Assembly (NCBI RefSeq): GCF_016905445.1 | Contig: NZ_JAFEXF010000009.1 | Span: 19,406 to 83,405 of the forward strand | Direction of reading: 5' to 3' | DNA from: Streptomyces sp. G44 | GTDB lineage: Bacteria; Actinomycetota; Actinomycetes; Streptomycetales; Streptomycetaceae | Length of the DNA: 64,000 nt | Notes under the pieces: model-generated | The model's database searches: none | What the model was told of the DNA's origin: nothing | Seen by the model: the letters and a program-made list of their open reading frames with translations, nothing else | Made by a program: the position numbers and the translations under genes | Shown: positions 44,930 through 53,815 of the stretch, piece by piece | How the letters are laid out: each line of letters begins with the position of its first letter | Position numbering within the stretch: the first letter of the stretch is position 1

Positions 44930-47053
44930 TCAGCGCTGCTCGGCGCGCCCCGTGCAGAACGCGACCGTCAGGTCCTTCACCAACGCCTTGCGCTCGTAGT
45001 CGTCCAGCTCCACCAGGCCTCGCGTCGTCAGCCGCGTCACGGTGTCCTCCACGGAATCGACCACCGAGGTCAGGACCGTGTCGCGGTGCCGCGCGTCGAG
45101 CGCGGCGACCCTGCTGCGCTGCATCACTGCGGCGACCTCGGGCGCGTACTCGATACGCGTCGGCTGCGCCGAGAACACCTCCACGCCCACCGCCTCCGCC
45201 TCGGCCGCGAGCACCCGGGTCAGCGTGGCGCCCACGGCGTCCGCGTCGCGCAGGGTGGGGGCGTCGTCGTGGAACGCGTCGGCCGGCAGCCGCGAGAGCA
45301 CCCGCGCGGTCGTCGCCTCCACGCACTCCCGCAGGTACTCCTGGTGGTCCGCCACCGCGAGCGTCGCCCGCGCGGTGTCCTTGACCCGCCAGACCAGGAG
45401 GACGACGACGCGCAGCGCGACCCCGTCCCGGTCCACGGCGGGCATCGGTTCGCTGCGCCAGTGCCGCAGGCGTACGTCGACACGGCGGCGCAGCAGCAGC
45501 GGGTTCACCCACAGCAGGCCGGTCCGGCGGACGGTGCCCCGGTAGCGGCCGAAGAGGCTCAGCACCCACGCCCGGCCCACGCGTCCCCTCGCCAGGCCGC
45601 CGAACCCGAAGAGGCCGAGCGTCCCCGAGCCGGCGAGCGAGGCCCACTGCGCCGCCCCGAGCCCGGCGCCCGTGTACCCGGGCAGCCCCGTCAGCCGCAG
45701 CGCGGGCTCCGGCAGCACCCCCGCCCACCACAGCGAGAGCGCGCACCCCGCGGCGCCCGCGCACCCGCCGAGCACACCGGCGAGGCCGGGCAGCACCCGT
45801 GCCCGGCGCTCCACGAGCGCCGGGTCGATGTCGGGCACGGGGCGCGGCGCGACCTCGGCGGGAGGCGCCGCCGGGCGCCGTACCGCCTTCGGCTGCTCTC
45901 CCGTGCCTTGCCTGCGCCGCACCACGGCGGGCGCCAGGGGGACGCCCGTCACGTCGTCCGGGTCGTCGCGGAAGAGGAGGTGGACGGGGATCTCGGTGGT
46001 GGCCTCGGTCTGGATCACCCGCGCCGGCCGCGCGGCGGCCACCTCGGACACCCCACCGAACCACGGCCCCTGCCCCTGCCCCTGTCCCTGCGCCTGCGAA
46101 GCCGCCGTCACAATCATCCGTGCCTCCGCCTCATTCGCACCCGGGTCCCACGCCTCATCCACACCACGGGCTCGCGCCTCATTCACGCCATGGGCTTGCG
46201 CTTCATTCACGCCTCGATCGCGCGTCCCCTTCGTGCCTGGGCCTCGCGCCTCGTGCACGCCTTGAGCCCGCGGCTCGGACACGCCTTGAGCTCGCGGCTC
46301 GCGCGCGTCTGGGTCTCGCGCCTCGTACACGTCTTCAGCTCGCGCCCCAATCACACCCTGGGCCCGCGCCTCATTCACGCCTCGATCGCGCGTCCCCTTC
46401 GTGCCTGGGTCCCGCACCCCGTGCACGCCTTGAGCCCGCGGCTCGGACACGCCTTGAGCTCGCGGCTCGCGCGCGTCTGGGTCTCGCGCCTCGTACACGC
46501 CTCCAGCTCGCGCCCCATCCGTGCCTGGGTCCCGCACCCCGTGCACACCTTGAGCCCGCGGCTCGGACACGCCTTGAGCTCGCGGCTCGCGCGCGTCTGG
46601 GTCTCGCGCCTCGTACACGCCTCCAGCTCGCGCCCCATCCGTGCCTGGGTCCCGCACCCCGTGCACGCCTTGAGCCCGCGCCCCATTCACATCCTGCGCC
46701 CACGCCCCATCCACGCCTCCAGCTCGCGCCTCGTCCACGCCACGGGCTCGCGCCTCATCCGTGCCACGCGCCCCCGTCTCATCCACACCCCGGGCCCTCG
46801 CCTCGCGCACGCCTCGATCGCGTGCCTCGCCCACGTCACGAGCCCGCGCCTCATCCCTGTCTAGGCCTCGCGCCCCGCTCACGCCACGAGCCCGCACCTC
46901 ACCCACGCCCCCAGCTCGCTCGCGCGCCGGTTTCGTCTGCACGTGCGGTGGACCCGTCTGCACCTGCACCGGGTCCGACGGCACGTCCACCCGGCCCGTC
47001 CGCGCGTGGCTCGCCGGTGTCTGTCCGGGCGGCCGCCCGCGAAGCGGGCTCAT
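44930..47053 (-). CDS. SPFH/band-7 domain membrane protein with long repeat-rich N-terminus
   Basis: A 707-residue protein if the ATG at 47053 is used; a start at 46117 would give 395 residues. Residues about 30-310 are made of repeats of the type ARGV(D/N)EAR, including two exact 40-residue units and further partial ones. Then come IQTEATTEIPVHLLFRDD, two hydrophobic segments (VLPGLAGVLGGCAGAAGC and QWASLAGSGTLGLFGFGG) and an SPFH domain with LLWVNPLLLRRRVDVRL, VLLVWRVKDTARATLAV and AVMQRSRVAALDARHRDTV. SPFH proteins scaffold membrane microdomains. The gene sits next to the glycan locus, where this position in S. coelicolor (SCO2834 from memory) encodes a similar membrane protein. The repeat part has weaker codon bias than the rest, so its translation is uncertain. 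Confidence 0.75.
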   Translation of the reverse strand: MSPLRGRPPGQTPASHARTGRVDVPSDPVQVQTGPPHVQTKPARERAGGVGEVRARGVSGARGLDRDEARARDVGEARDRGVREARARGVDETGARGTDEARARGVDEARAGGVDGAWAQDVNGARAQGVHGVRDPGTDGARAGGVYEARDPDAREPRAQGVSEPRAQGVHGVRDPGTDGARAGGVYEARDPDAREPRAQGVSEPRAQGVHGVRDPGTKGTRDRGVNEARAQGVIGARAEDVYEARDPDAREPRAQGVSEPRAQGVHEARGPGTKGTRDRGVNEAQAHGVNEARARGVDEAWDPGANEAEARMIVTAASQAQGQGQGQGPWFGGVSEVAAARPARVIQTEATTEIPVHLLFRDDPDDVTGVPLAPAVVRRRQGTGEQPKAVRRPAAPPAEVAPRPVPDIDPALVERRARVLPGLAGVLGGCAGAAGCALSLWWAGVLPEPALRLTGLPGYTGAGLGAAQWASLAGSGTLGLFGFGGLARGRVGRAWVLSLFGRYRGTVRRTGLLWVNPLLLRRRVDVRLRHWRSEPMPAVDRDGVALRVVVLLVWRVKDTARATLAVADHQEYLRECVEATTARVLSRLPADAFHDDAPTLRDADAVGATLTRVLAAEAEAVGVEVFSAQPTRIEYAPEVAAVMQRSRVAALDARHRDTVLTSVVDSVEDTVTRLTTRGLVELDDYERKALVKDLTVAFCTGRAEQR
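46401..46680. repeat. 120-bp tandem repeats inside the SPFH gene
   Basis: A 120-bp unit starting GTGCCTGGGTCCCGCACC occurs at 46401 and 46521 with only about one base changed, and a partial third copy starts at 46641. A degenerate, longer copy precedes it (from about 46233). Because 120 is a multiple of three, expansion or contraction adds or removes 40 residues without changing frame. Confidence 0.9.
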
Positions 47054-47142
47054 CCGCGCCCGCGTCGATCTCGTCCTCACGCGCGCCGATCCCGTGCGCC
47101 GGCGGCCCCGCCTGTCCCACCTGCCCCGCACCGCCCCGGCCC

Positions 47143-48480
47143 TCACCGGAACAGCCTCCGCCACGTCTCCGGGCCCGGATGGCCGTCGGCCGCCGCGCCC
47201 CGCCAGCCCTGGGCGCGCTGGAACGCCTCCACGTTGCGGCGGTCGCTCTCGCTCCAGACGGGGCCCGGGCCCCGCGCGTAGTGCCTGCCGAAGCCCTTCC
47301 GCACCAGTTGCCTGCCGAGCTGCTCGATCGCCGCGTGCGACCTGCCGGGGCGGAAGACGCCCCGTCCGGGGTATGCGGGCGCACCCCGCGCACCGGCGGC
47401 CGTGCCCGGCGGGATGTCCCGTCCCTCCGCCCTCATCAGGTACGACCACGTCGTCGGCCCCGGCAGCCCGTCCGCGTCCGCGCCCCGCCAGCCCTGCGCC
47501 AACTGGAACGCCTGCGTCGCCCTGCGGTCCGCCTCCGTCCAGCGCGGTCCGGGGCCCGAGCGGTAGAACCGTTTGCCGCCGCGGGCGGCCAGGGCCTTGC
47601 CGAGCCGCGTCACGTACTTGTTGTTCGCCCCGGGACCGAACGCCCCCGCGCCGGGATACCGCGTCACCGTCGAGCCCGGGCCGCTCGCCTTGCCGCCCGC
47701 CGGGTCCTCCACGACCCCCTCGCCCAACGGGTCCCCGGCGTCCGCCACGCCCTTGAAGCGATAGGCCAGATAGCGGTCGGGGTTCGACCAGTAGGCATAG
47801 GGCGTCGGCTGCTTGCGGGCGTGCGGCCGGGCCTGTTCGTACGCCACGTACATCGTCTGCGCACTGTCCGTCCACCCCCCGAAAAGCGTCACGTGAGAAC
47901 CATGGGTGGGGTTCGCCGGATTGTGGAAGAGGAGCATGTCGCCGGGTTGCAGCTCCTCCTTGGAAATGCGGACCCCGTACTTGTCGAGGCTGCCCGTCCA
48001 TTCGTTGCCGCTCAGGTTCCAGGCCATCGAGACGAAGCCGGAGCAGTCCTGGCGGTAGCCGTCGGTCCAGTACTTGCTCATGCTGTACGGCACCCGCGCG
48101 GCGAGCCACGTCTTGGCCCGCTCCAGGATCTCCGTACGGGTGATCGCCCGGTAGGTCGAGGCCGCCGGGGCGCCCGAGCCGCCGTGCAGCGGGCTGACGC
48201 CGCCCTGGGGCGTGTCCGGTCCGTCCTCGGCCGGCCGGGCATCGGGCCTGGCAGACCGGGTCTCCGTGTCCGCGACGGCCACGGCCGGCAGCGTCTGGCC
48301 GCCGAGCACCGTGCCGGCCGCCGCCGCGAGGACCAGGGCACGGCGCGCGCCGTGCGCCGCCGGGTGGCCCCCGAGACCCAGCGGCAGCGCGTGCGCCATC
48401 GAACGCCGCCGATGGACACAGCCGGGGCAGTCGCAGTCACTCTCGGGATCGAATTCCACGAATACCGGAGCGTCGTCCAT
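47143..48480 (-). CDS. Exported NlpC/P60-like peptidase with two peptidoglycan-binding modules
   Basis: A 445-residue protein. Residues 1-45 are polar and carry a tight cysteine motif DCDCPGC (C16, C18, C21) before a hydrophobic export segment (about 48-70). The catalytic domain (about 110-250) has C146 in QDCSGFVSMAW and H196 in GSHVTLFGGW, the NlpC/P60-like pair. Two similar ~70-residue C-terminal modules follow, each with GPGP-W-(T/S)-E-(A/S)-DRR-x-(T/V)-x-AFQ-x-AQGWRG and DG-x-PGP-x-TW, as in PG-binding modules. It probably cuts or binds peptidoglycan near the glycan-synthesis site. The ATG has a GAGGG site. Confidence 0.87.
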   Translation of the reverse strand: MDDAPVFVEFDPESDCDCPGCVHRRRSMAHALPLGLGGHPAAHGARRALVLAAAAGTVLGGQTLPAVAVADTETRSARPDARPAEDGPDTPQGGVSPLHGGSGAPAASTYRAITRTEILERAKTWLAARVPYSMSKYWTDGYRQDCSGFVSMAWNLSGNEWTGSLDKYGVRISKEELQPGDMLLFHNPANPTHGSHVTLFGGWTDSAQTMYVAYEQARPHARKQPTPYAYWSNPDRYLAYRFKGVADAGDPLGEGVVEDPAGGKASGPGSTVTRYPGAGAFGPGANNKYVTRLGKALAARGGKRFYRSGPGPRWTEADRRATQAFQLAQGWRGADADGLPGPTTWSYLMRAEGRDIPPGTAAGARGAPAYPGRGVFRPGRSHAAIEQLGRQLVRKGFGRHYARGPGPVWSESDRRNVEAFQRAQGWRGAAADGHPGPETWRRLFR

Positions 48481-48687
48481 GCGATTTCCCTCACACTCCT
48501 GAAAAGAATGTCCGCGAATCTGCATATCCGTCAGTTTCCCAACTGTCCCGCGATGCCGCATGTTGACGGTCCGAATGATGTATCGGCCCCCGTCCGCCGT
48601 TCCGAGTGCGCCTTCGCCGCGCGCGCCGGGAAGGCGGGTCGGTCGGGAGCACCCCGGCACATCCGGTAGAGTTCTCCAGGTCAGCAG

Positions 48688-48761
48688 GCGCCGCTAGCTC
48701 AGTTGGTTAGAGCAGCTGACTCTTAATCAGCGGGTCCGGGGTTCGAGTCCCTGGCGGCGCA
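48688..48761 (+). tRNA. tRNA-Lys (anticodon CTT), copy 3
   Basis: Identical in all 74 bases to copies 1 and 2, with the same upstream GTCAGCAG. A -10-like TAGAGT lies at about 48667-48672. CCA is not encoded. Confidence 0.98.
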
Positions 48762-48768
48762 CAGACAG

Positions 48769-48800
48769 CGAAGGCCCTCCGTTCACGCGGGGGGCCTTCG
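48769..48800 (+). terminator. Hairpin after tRNA-Lys copy 3
   Basis: CGAAGGCCCTCC (48769-48780) pairs with GGGGGGCCTTCG (48789-48800), with one wobble. Confidence 0.87.
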
Positions 48801-48829
48801 TCGTGTCCACGGCCCGCTACGGTTGCGCC

Positions 48830-49543
48830 ATGGCGCGCGACATCCAGGAGCGGATCAAGAAGCTCATCATCGATTCCCGGCTGCCCTCCGGGGCCTCGCT
48901 GCCCACCGAGCCCGAGCTGATGGCGCGCCTGGGGGTCAGCAGGAACTCCGTACGCGAGGCCCTGAAGGCGCTCCAGGCGATGGGGATCGTCGAGATCCGG
49001 CACGGTTTCGGCACGTATGTCGGTCCGATGTCGGTCGCGCCGATGATCGAGGGCCTCGCGTTCCGCACGGTCGCGGGCCACTACCGCGGCGAGGACAGCC
49101 TGCTCCAGCTCCTGGAGCTGCGCGAGGCCGTGGAGACCGGGCTGATCGCGCGCCTCGCGGGCCGGGTCCCGGAGGCCGACCTCGCGGAACTCGACGCCCT
49201 GGTGGACCGCATGGACGCCGAGGCCGCCTCCCCCGAGGGCGCCGTGCGCGCCGAGACCGACCGCGCCTTTCACGCCGCGCTCTACCGCGGCCTCGGCAAT
49301 CTGCTCCTCGGCGAGGTCCTGGAGGCGTTCTGGGACGCCTTCCACAAGGTCCGCACCGACCTGGTGGACCTACCGCAGGATCCCCGGATCACCTGCCGCC
49401 AGCACCGCGAGATCCTGGAGGCGGTGCGCTCGGGGGACGCCGTGCGGGCCGAGCGGGCCATACGGGAACACTTCGGCAATATTCGAACACGTTTGGGCAC
49501 TCCTGCCCCAAGAGACACCTCAAATAGCTCGTTTGACCGGTAA
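48830..49543 (+). CDS. GntR/FadR-family regulator (FCD domain)
   Basis: A 237-residue regulator. The winged HTH (1-75) has LPSGASLPTEPELMARLGVSRNSVREALKAL-type sequence, followed by an FCD effector domain (about 85-225) with ELREAVETGLIARLA, the D-x3-H metal-type block DRAFHAALYRG and CRQHREILEAVRSGD. There is no ribosome binding site, and TACGGT seven bases before the ATG could be a -10 box, so the message may be leaderless. It lies directly upstream of cslA on the same strand and is a candidate regulator of it, separated by 298 bases. Confidence 0.9.
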   Translation: MARDIQERIKKLIIDSRLPSGASLPTEPELMARLGVSRNSVREALKALQAMGIVEIRHGFGTYVGPMSVAPMIEGLAFRTVAGHYRGEDSLLQLLELREAVETGLIARLAGRVPEADLAELDALVDRMDAEAASPEGAVRAETDRAFHAALYRGLGNLLLGEVLEAFWDAFHKVRTDLVDLPQDPRITCRQHREILEAVRSGDAVRAERAIREHFGNIRTRLGTPAPRDTSNSSFDR

Positions 49544-49841
49544 ACGCCTTGTATCGCCCTTGCGATCACGCTGAGGGGCGTAGAACTCTGTTCTGGAGCC
49601 ACTGGCTCTCATGAGGCGGACGGCGCAGGGCGTTTGGGGGCTCGCGGGTCCGCGGCGGGGCAGGGTCGGGGGCCCCGTTCGTGAGGCGATGTCGAGGGGG
49701 GCATCAATGCGTTCGGAGGCGTGCCGGTCCCCGCGCGAGGGGACGGCGGCCTGCCGCTGACACGTCCGTGCGGGTCGTGGGGGACCCGGCGGGCGGATGG
49801 AACCGAGAACATGCGGGCGACCGCGTGCCGGGGGGATGACC

Positions 49842-51854
49842 ATGACGTCGACGCCGACGGGGGCGCGGCAGAACGACCCTTCAGAAACGGTCCGGCTGCG
49901 CGTGCCACCGCACCGGACGGGCGGCTTACGCCGCATCAGGAAGACCCTGCCGCGGTACGACTACGAGCACTACAGCCGGCTCGCCGGGCCACTGACCCGG
50001 CCCGACCCGGGCACGCCGTACCGCGTGAGGTACCGCTCGCTGCTCTCGCAGGAGCCGCACAGAGTCCGGGCCGCGCTGATGCTGGGCGCGGCCCCCCTGC
50101 TCTCGCTCGTCCTGCTCGGCTGGCTGCTCCAGCCCGAGCACTGGACGAGGCGGGACTACGTCGCGAACGACTGGCTGCCCGTCCTCGACATCGTCATGCT
50201 CGTGTCGATCGGGCTGATCGAGTTCTTCCGCTGCATGAACGTCCTGTCCAACGCGCACGCGACGCTCGTCGCCCGCGACCCCGTTCCGGTGGTGCCCGAG
50301 ACCGGCACCAGAGTCGCCTTCCTCACCTCGTTCGTGCCCGGCAAGGAGCCGATCGAGATGGTGACGAGGACCCTGGAGGCCGCGGTCAGGATCCGCCACC
50401 GCGGCCTGCTGCACGTCTGGCTCCTCGACGAGGGCGACGACCCGGAGGTCAAGGAGGTCTGCCTGCGGCTCGGCGTGTGCCACTTCTCCCGCAAGGGCGT
50501 GGCGAGGTGGAACACGGCCAAGGGCCCGCACCGCGCCAGGACCAAGCACGGCAACTACAACGCCTGGCTGGACGCGCACGGCGACGACTACGACTACTTC
50601 GCCTCCGTGGACACCGACCACGTGCCGATGCCGAACTACCTGGAGCGGATGCTCGGCTTCTTCCGCGACGAGAACGTCGGCTTCGTGATCGGCCCGCAGG
50701 TCTACGGCAACTACGACAACGTCGTCACCAAGGCCGCCGAGTCGCAGCAGTTCCTCTTCCACGCGCTGATCCAGCGGGCGGGGAACGCCTACGGCGCGCC
50801 GATGTTCGTCGGCACCAGCAACGCCGTACGCGTCAGGGCGCTGAAGCAGATCGGCGGCCTGTACGACTCGATCACCGAGGACATGGCGACGGGCTTCGAG
50901 ATCCACCGGGCGACGAACCCGCGGACCGGGAAGAAGTGGAAGTCGGTCTACACGCCCGACGTGCTCGCGGTCGGCGAGGGCCCGAACGCCTGGACGGACT
51001 TCTTCACCCAGCAGCTGCGCTGGTCGCGGGGGACGTACGAGACGATCCTCAAGCAGTTCTGGAAGGCGCCGTTCTCGCTGCCGCCGGGCCGTCTCTTCAA
51101 CTACACGATGATGGTCATCTTCTATCCGATGTCCGCCCTGAACTGGATCCTGGCGGCGCTGAGCTGCGCGCTGTTCCTGGGGCTCGGCGCATCCGGCGTG
51201 AACATCGACCCGGCCATCTGGCTGATGCTGTACGGCAACGCCTCGGCGCTGCAAATCGGCCTCTACGTCTGGAACCGCAGGCACAACGTCTCCCCGCACG
51301 AGCCGGAGGGCTCCGGCGGTGTGGCGGGCATGGTGATGTCGGCGCTCTCCGCCCCGGTCTACGCGCGCTCGCTCCTGGACGCGGTCCTGCGCCGCAAGAG
51401 CACGTTCGTGGTGACCCCCAAGGGCGACTCGGCGAGCCCGGACACGCTGTTCGGGACCTTCCGGATCCACCTGTTCTTCGTCCTGGTCTTCGGCGGCTCG
51501 ATGGCCGCCTCCTTCGTGTACGGCCACTCCCACCCGGCGATGCTCGTCTGGGCCTCCTTCGCCCTGCTGATCACGGCGGCGCCGGTCTTCGCGTGGCGCT
51601 GGGGCCTGCGGGAGGAGCGGAGGAAGGCCGCGGTGCCGCAGGACGGAGACGCCTCGTGGCCGCCGTCCTGCGCGGTCCCCGCCCTCCCGCAGCGGCGCGA
51701 TGCCCTGGCCGCGCTCCCGCCGGTCCCCGCGGCCCCGTCCGGCCGGCGGCCCGCCCCGCACGCGCCCCGGCCGAAGCCCAGCTGGGCCTCCGCCGAGCAG
51801 ACGACGCGGATGCCCCGCGAGGAACTGGGAGGACTTGGGGGACGTGACAAATGA
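49842..51854 (+). CDS. cslA: CslA, cellulose-synthase-like glycosyltransferase (GT2)
   Basis: A 670-residue membrane glycosyltransferase that makes a beta-(1,4)-glycan at hyphal tips. Two N-terminal membrane spans (about 80-145) precede the GT domain with the D,D,D,Q-x2-R-W signature: LLDEGDD, SVDTDHVPMP, SITEDMATGFE and QQLRWSRG. Four or five C-terminal spans follow, then a Pro-rich tail. ATG 49842 is preferred because the G-run at 49831-49835 then has normal spacing. glxA starts inside its stop (ATGA). Order and sequence match the Streptomyces cslA-glxA locus needed for tip glycan, adhesion and morphology. Confidence 0.95.
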   Translation: MTSTPTGARQNDPSETVRLRVPPHRTGGLRRIRKTLPRYDYEHYSRLAGPLTRPDPGTPYRVRYRSLLSQEPHRVRAALMLGAAPLLSLVLLGWLLQPEHWTRRDYVANDWLPVLDIVMLVSIGLIEFFRCMNVLSNAHATLVARDPVPVVPETGTRVAFLTSFVPGKEPIEMVTRTLEAAVRIRHRGLLHVWLLDEGDDPEVKEVCLRLGVCHFSRKGVARWNTAKGPHRARTKHGNYNAWLDAHGDDYDYFASVDTDHVPMPNYLERMLGFFRDENVGFVIGPQVYGNYDNVVTKAAESQQFLFHALIQRAGNAYGAPMFVGTSNAVRVRALKQIGGLYDSITEDMATGFEIHRATNPRTGKKWKSVYTPDVLAVGEGPNAWTDFFTQQLRWSRGTYETILKQFWKAPFSLPPGRLFNYTMMVIFYPMSALNWILAALSCALFLGLGASGVNIDPAIWLMLYGNASALQIGLYVWNRRHNVSPHEPEGSGGVAGMVMSALSAPVYARSLLDAVLRRKSTFVVTPKGDSASPDTLFGTFRIHLFFVLVFGGSMAASFVYGHSHPAMLVWASFALLITAAPVFAWRWGLREERRKAAVPQDGDASWPPSCAVPALPQRRDALAALPPVPAAPSGRRPAPHAPRPKPSWASAEQTTRMPREELGGLGGRDK

Positions 51855-53788
51855 AGGACCCTTCCGGTCACCGCCGCGCCCGCCGCGTCGCGGTGGGCGC
51901 GGCGGTCGTCCTCGCGCTGGCGGGGATGAACGGCCCCTGGCTGTGGCGCGTGGGCTCCGAGAAGTACCACGACTACAAGATCAACCAGTCGGAGTACAAG
52001 GCGGACAACGGCCGCTGGGAGATCGTGGAGTTCCCCGAGGAGTACCGGCAGAACACCATCCACGCGGCCCTCCTGCACACCGGAAAGGTCCTGCTGGTCG
52101 CCGGTTCCGGCAACGACCAGGACAACTTCGACAAGAAGAAGTTCGACACCCGGCTGTGGGACCCGGTCAAGGGGACGGTCAAGAAGATCCCGACGCCCAC
52201 CGACCTGTTCTGCACGGGCCACACCCAGCTGGGCAACGGCAATCTGCTGATCGCGGGCGGCACGCAGCGCTACGAGAAGCTGAAGGGCGACGTCACGAAG
52301 GCGGGCGGCCTGATGATCGTCCACAACGAGGACCCGGACGAGCCGAAGACGATTCCCGCGGGCACCGAGTTCACCGGCAAGAAGAACGGCAAGACGTTCG
52401 TCTCCCAGGACAACATCCTGGTCGAGAAGGCGAAGAAGGTCTTCGACAAGCGGACGGGGAAGTTCCTGCGTACGGAGCCCGGTCTGAGCCGGGTCTACGT
52501 CGAGGCGGCCAGGAGCGGCGCAAGGTACGAGACGGGCACGCAGGACAACTACCGCGTCCACGGCATGCAGGGCACCGACAAGCGCAACGTCTACGGCATG
52601 GCGCAGAAGCTCGCCCTGGACAAGAAGGACTTCCAGGGGATCAAGGACGCCTTCGAGTTCGACCCGGTCGCCGAGCGGTACATCAAGGTCGACCCGATGA
52701 ACGAGGCCCGCTGGTACCCCACGCTGACCACGCTCGCCGACGGCCGCGTCCTCTCCACCTCGGGCCTGGACGAGATCGGCCAGCTGGTGCCGGGCAAGAA
52801 CGAGGTGTACGACCCGAAGACCAGGAAGTGGACGTACACCAAGGGCGTCCGGCAGTTCCCGACGTACCCGGCGATCTTCCAGATGACCGACGGCAGGCTC
52901 TTCTACTCCGGTTCCAACGCGGGCTACGGCCCCGACGACGTCGGCCGCACGCCCGGCATCTGGGACCTGCGGACCAACACGTGGAAGGGCGTCCCGGGCC
53001 TGAGCGACCAGAAGCTCCTGGAGACCTCCGGCACGGTCGAACTGCCGCCCGCCCAGGACCAGAAGTACATGGTGGTCGGCGGCGGCGGTGTCGGCGAGTC
53101 CAAGGAGTCCAGCGCGAAGACCCGCATCGTCGACCTGCGGGCGGACGAGCCGAGGTTCGTCGACGGGCCCTCCCTGGAGAAGGGCACGCGCTACCCGCAG
53201 ATCTCGACGCTGCCGGACGACACCGTCCTGATCTCCGGCGGCTCGCAGGACTACCGCGGGCGCGGCGACTCCGACATCCACCAGGCCCGGATCTACGACG
53301 CGAGGACCGGGGAGATGCGCAGGGTCGCCGACCCGCTGGTCGGCCGCAACTACCACTCCGGGTCGATCCTGCTGCCGGACGGCCGCGTGATGTTCTTCGG
53401 CTCCGACTCGCTCTTCGCCGACAGGGCCGACACCAAGCCGGGCGTCTTCGAGCAGCGCATCGAGATCTACACGCCGCCCTACCTCTACCAGGGGCCGCGG
53501 CCGGGCCTCGGCGAGGGCCCGGGGACGATCGGGCGGGGCGGGTCGGGGACGTTCCCGACGCGGCACGCGTCGTCGATCAGGACGGCGCGGCTCATCCGGC
53601 CCAGCGCGTCGACGCATGTCACGGACATCGACCAGACGTCGATCGCGCTGGCCCTGGAGAAGTCGAAGGGTGCGGTGACGGTGACGGTTCCGAAGAACCG
53701 GAGCCTGGTGGAATCGGGCTGGTACATGCTGTTCGTGACGGATGACCAGGGTGTTCCCAGCAAGGCGCGGTGGGTCCGCGTGCCGTGA
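51851..53788 (+). CDS. glxA: GlxA, mono-copper radical oxidase
   Basis: A 645-residue extracellular, membrane-anchored galactose-oxidase-like enzyme. An N-terminal signal anchor (about 10-30) precedes a Kelch beta-propeller. Cys121 in DLFCTGH is the cross-link cysteine, with the Trp288-Tyr289 pair in EARWYPT. The copper ligands Tyr501-His502 are in RNYHSG and His572 is in TRHASS. It oxidises the glycan made by CslA or glycolaldehyde-like substrates and is needed for morphogenesis. It is translationally coupled to cslA. Copper supply genes are not in the window. Confidence 0.95.
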   Translation: MKDPSGHRRARRVAVGAAVVLALAGMNGPWLWRVGSEKYHDYKINQSEYKADNGRWEIVEFPEEYRQNTIHAALLHTGKVLLVAGSGNDQDNFDKKKFDTRLWDPVKGTVKKIPTPTDLFCTGHTQLGNGNLLIAGGTQRYEKLKGDVTKAGGLMIVHNEDPDEPKTIPAGTEFTGKKNGKTFVSQDNILVEKAKKVFDKRTGKFLRTEPGLSRVYVEAARSGARYETGTQDNYRVHGMQGTDKRNVYGMAQKLALDKKDFQGIKDAFEFDPVAERYIKVDPMNEARWYPTLTTLADGRVLSTSGLDEIGQLVPGKNEVYDPKTRKWTYTKGVRQFPTYPAIFQMTDGRLFYSGSNAGYGPDDVGRTPGIWDLRTNTWKGVPGLSDQKLLETSGTVELPPAQDQKYMVVGGGGVGESKESSAKTRIVDLRADEPRFVDGPSLEKGTRYPQISTLPDDTVLISGGSQDYRGRGDSDIHQARIYDARTGEMRRVADPLVGRNYHSGSILLPDGRVMFFGSDSLFADRADTKPGVFEQRIEIYTPPYLYQGPRPGLGEGPGTIGRGGSGTFPTRHASSIRTARLIRPSASTHVTDIDQTSIALALEKSKGAVTVTVPKNRSLVESGWYMLFVTDDQGVPSKARWVRVP

Positions 53789-53815
53789 CTGCCGCCCCGT
53801 AAGGGGAGGCGACCC

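Noticed and set aside
46233..46680. CRISPR array
   Set aside because: The repeats are directly abutting 120-bp units without unique spacers, are not palindromic, stay in frame and lie within a coding sequence; no cas genes are present. The Fe-S nuclease at 18.7 kb has Cas4-like features but no CRISPR context.
44900..46864. Very long open frame on the + strand opposite the SPFH gene
   Set aside because: It is made of Arg/Ser/Pro-rich low-complexity sequence that mirrors the repeats, has no ribosome binding site, and lies antisense to a clear SPFH domain.
49721..51847. Open frame overlapping cslA in another + frame
   Set aside because: Arg/Ala/Pro-rich shadow of cslA, which carries every expected GT2 motif in its own frame.
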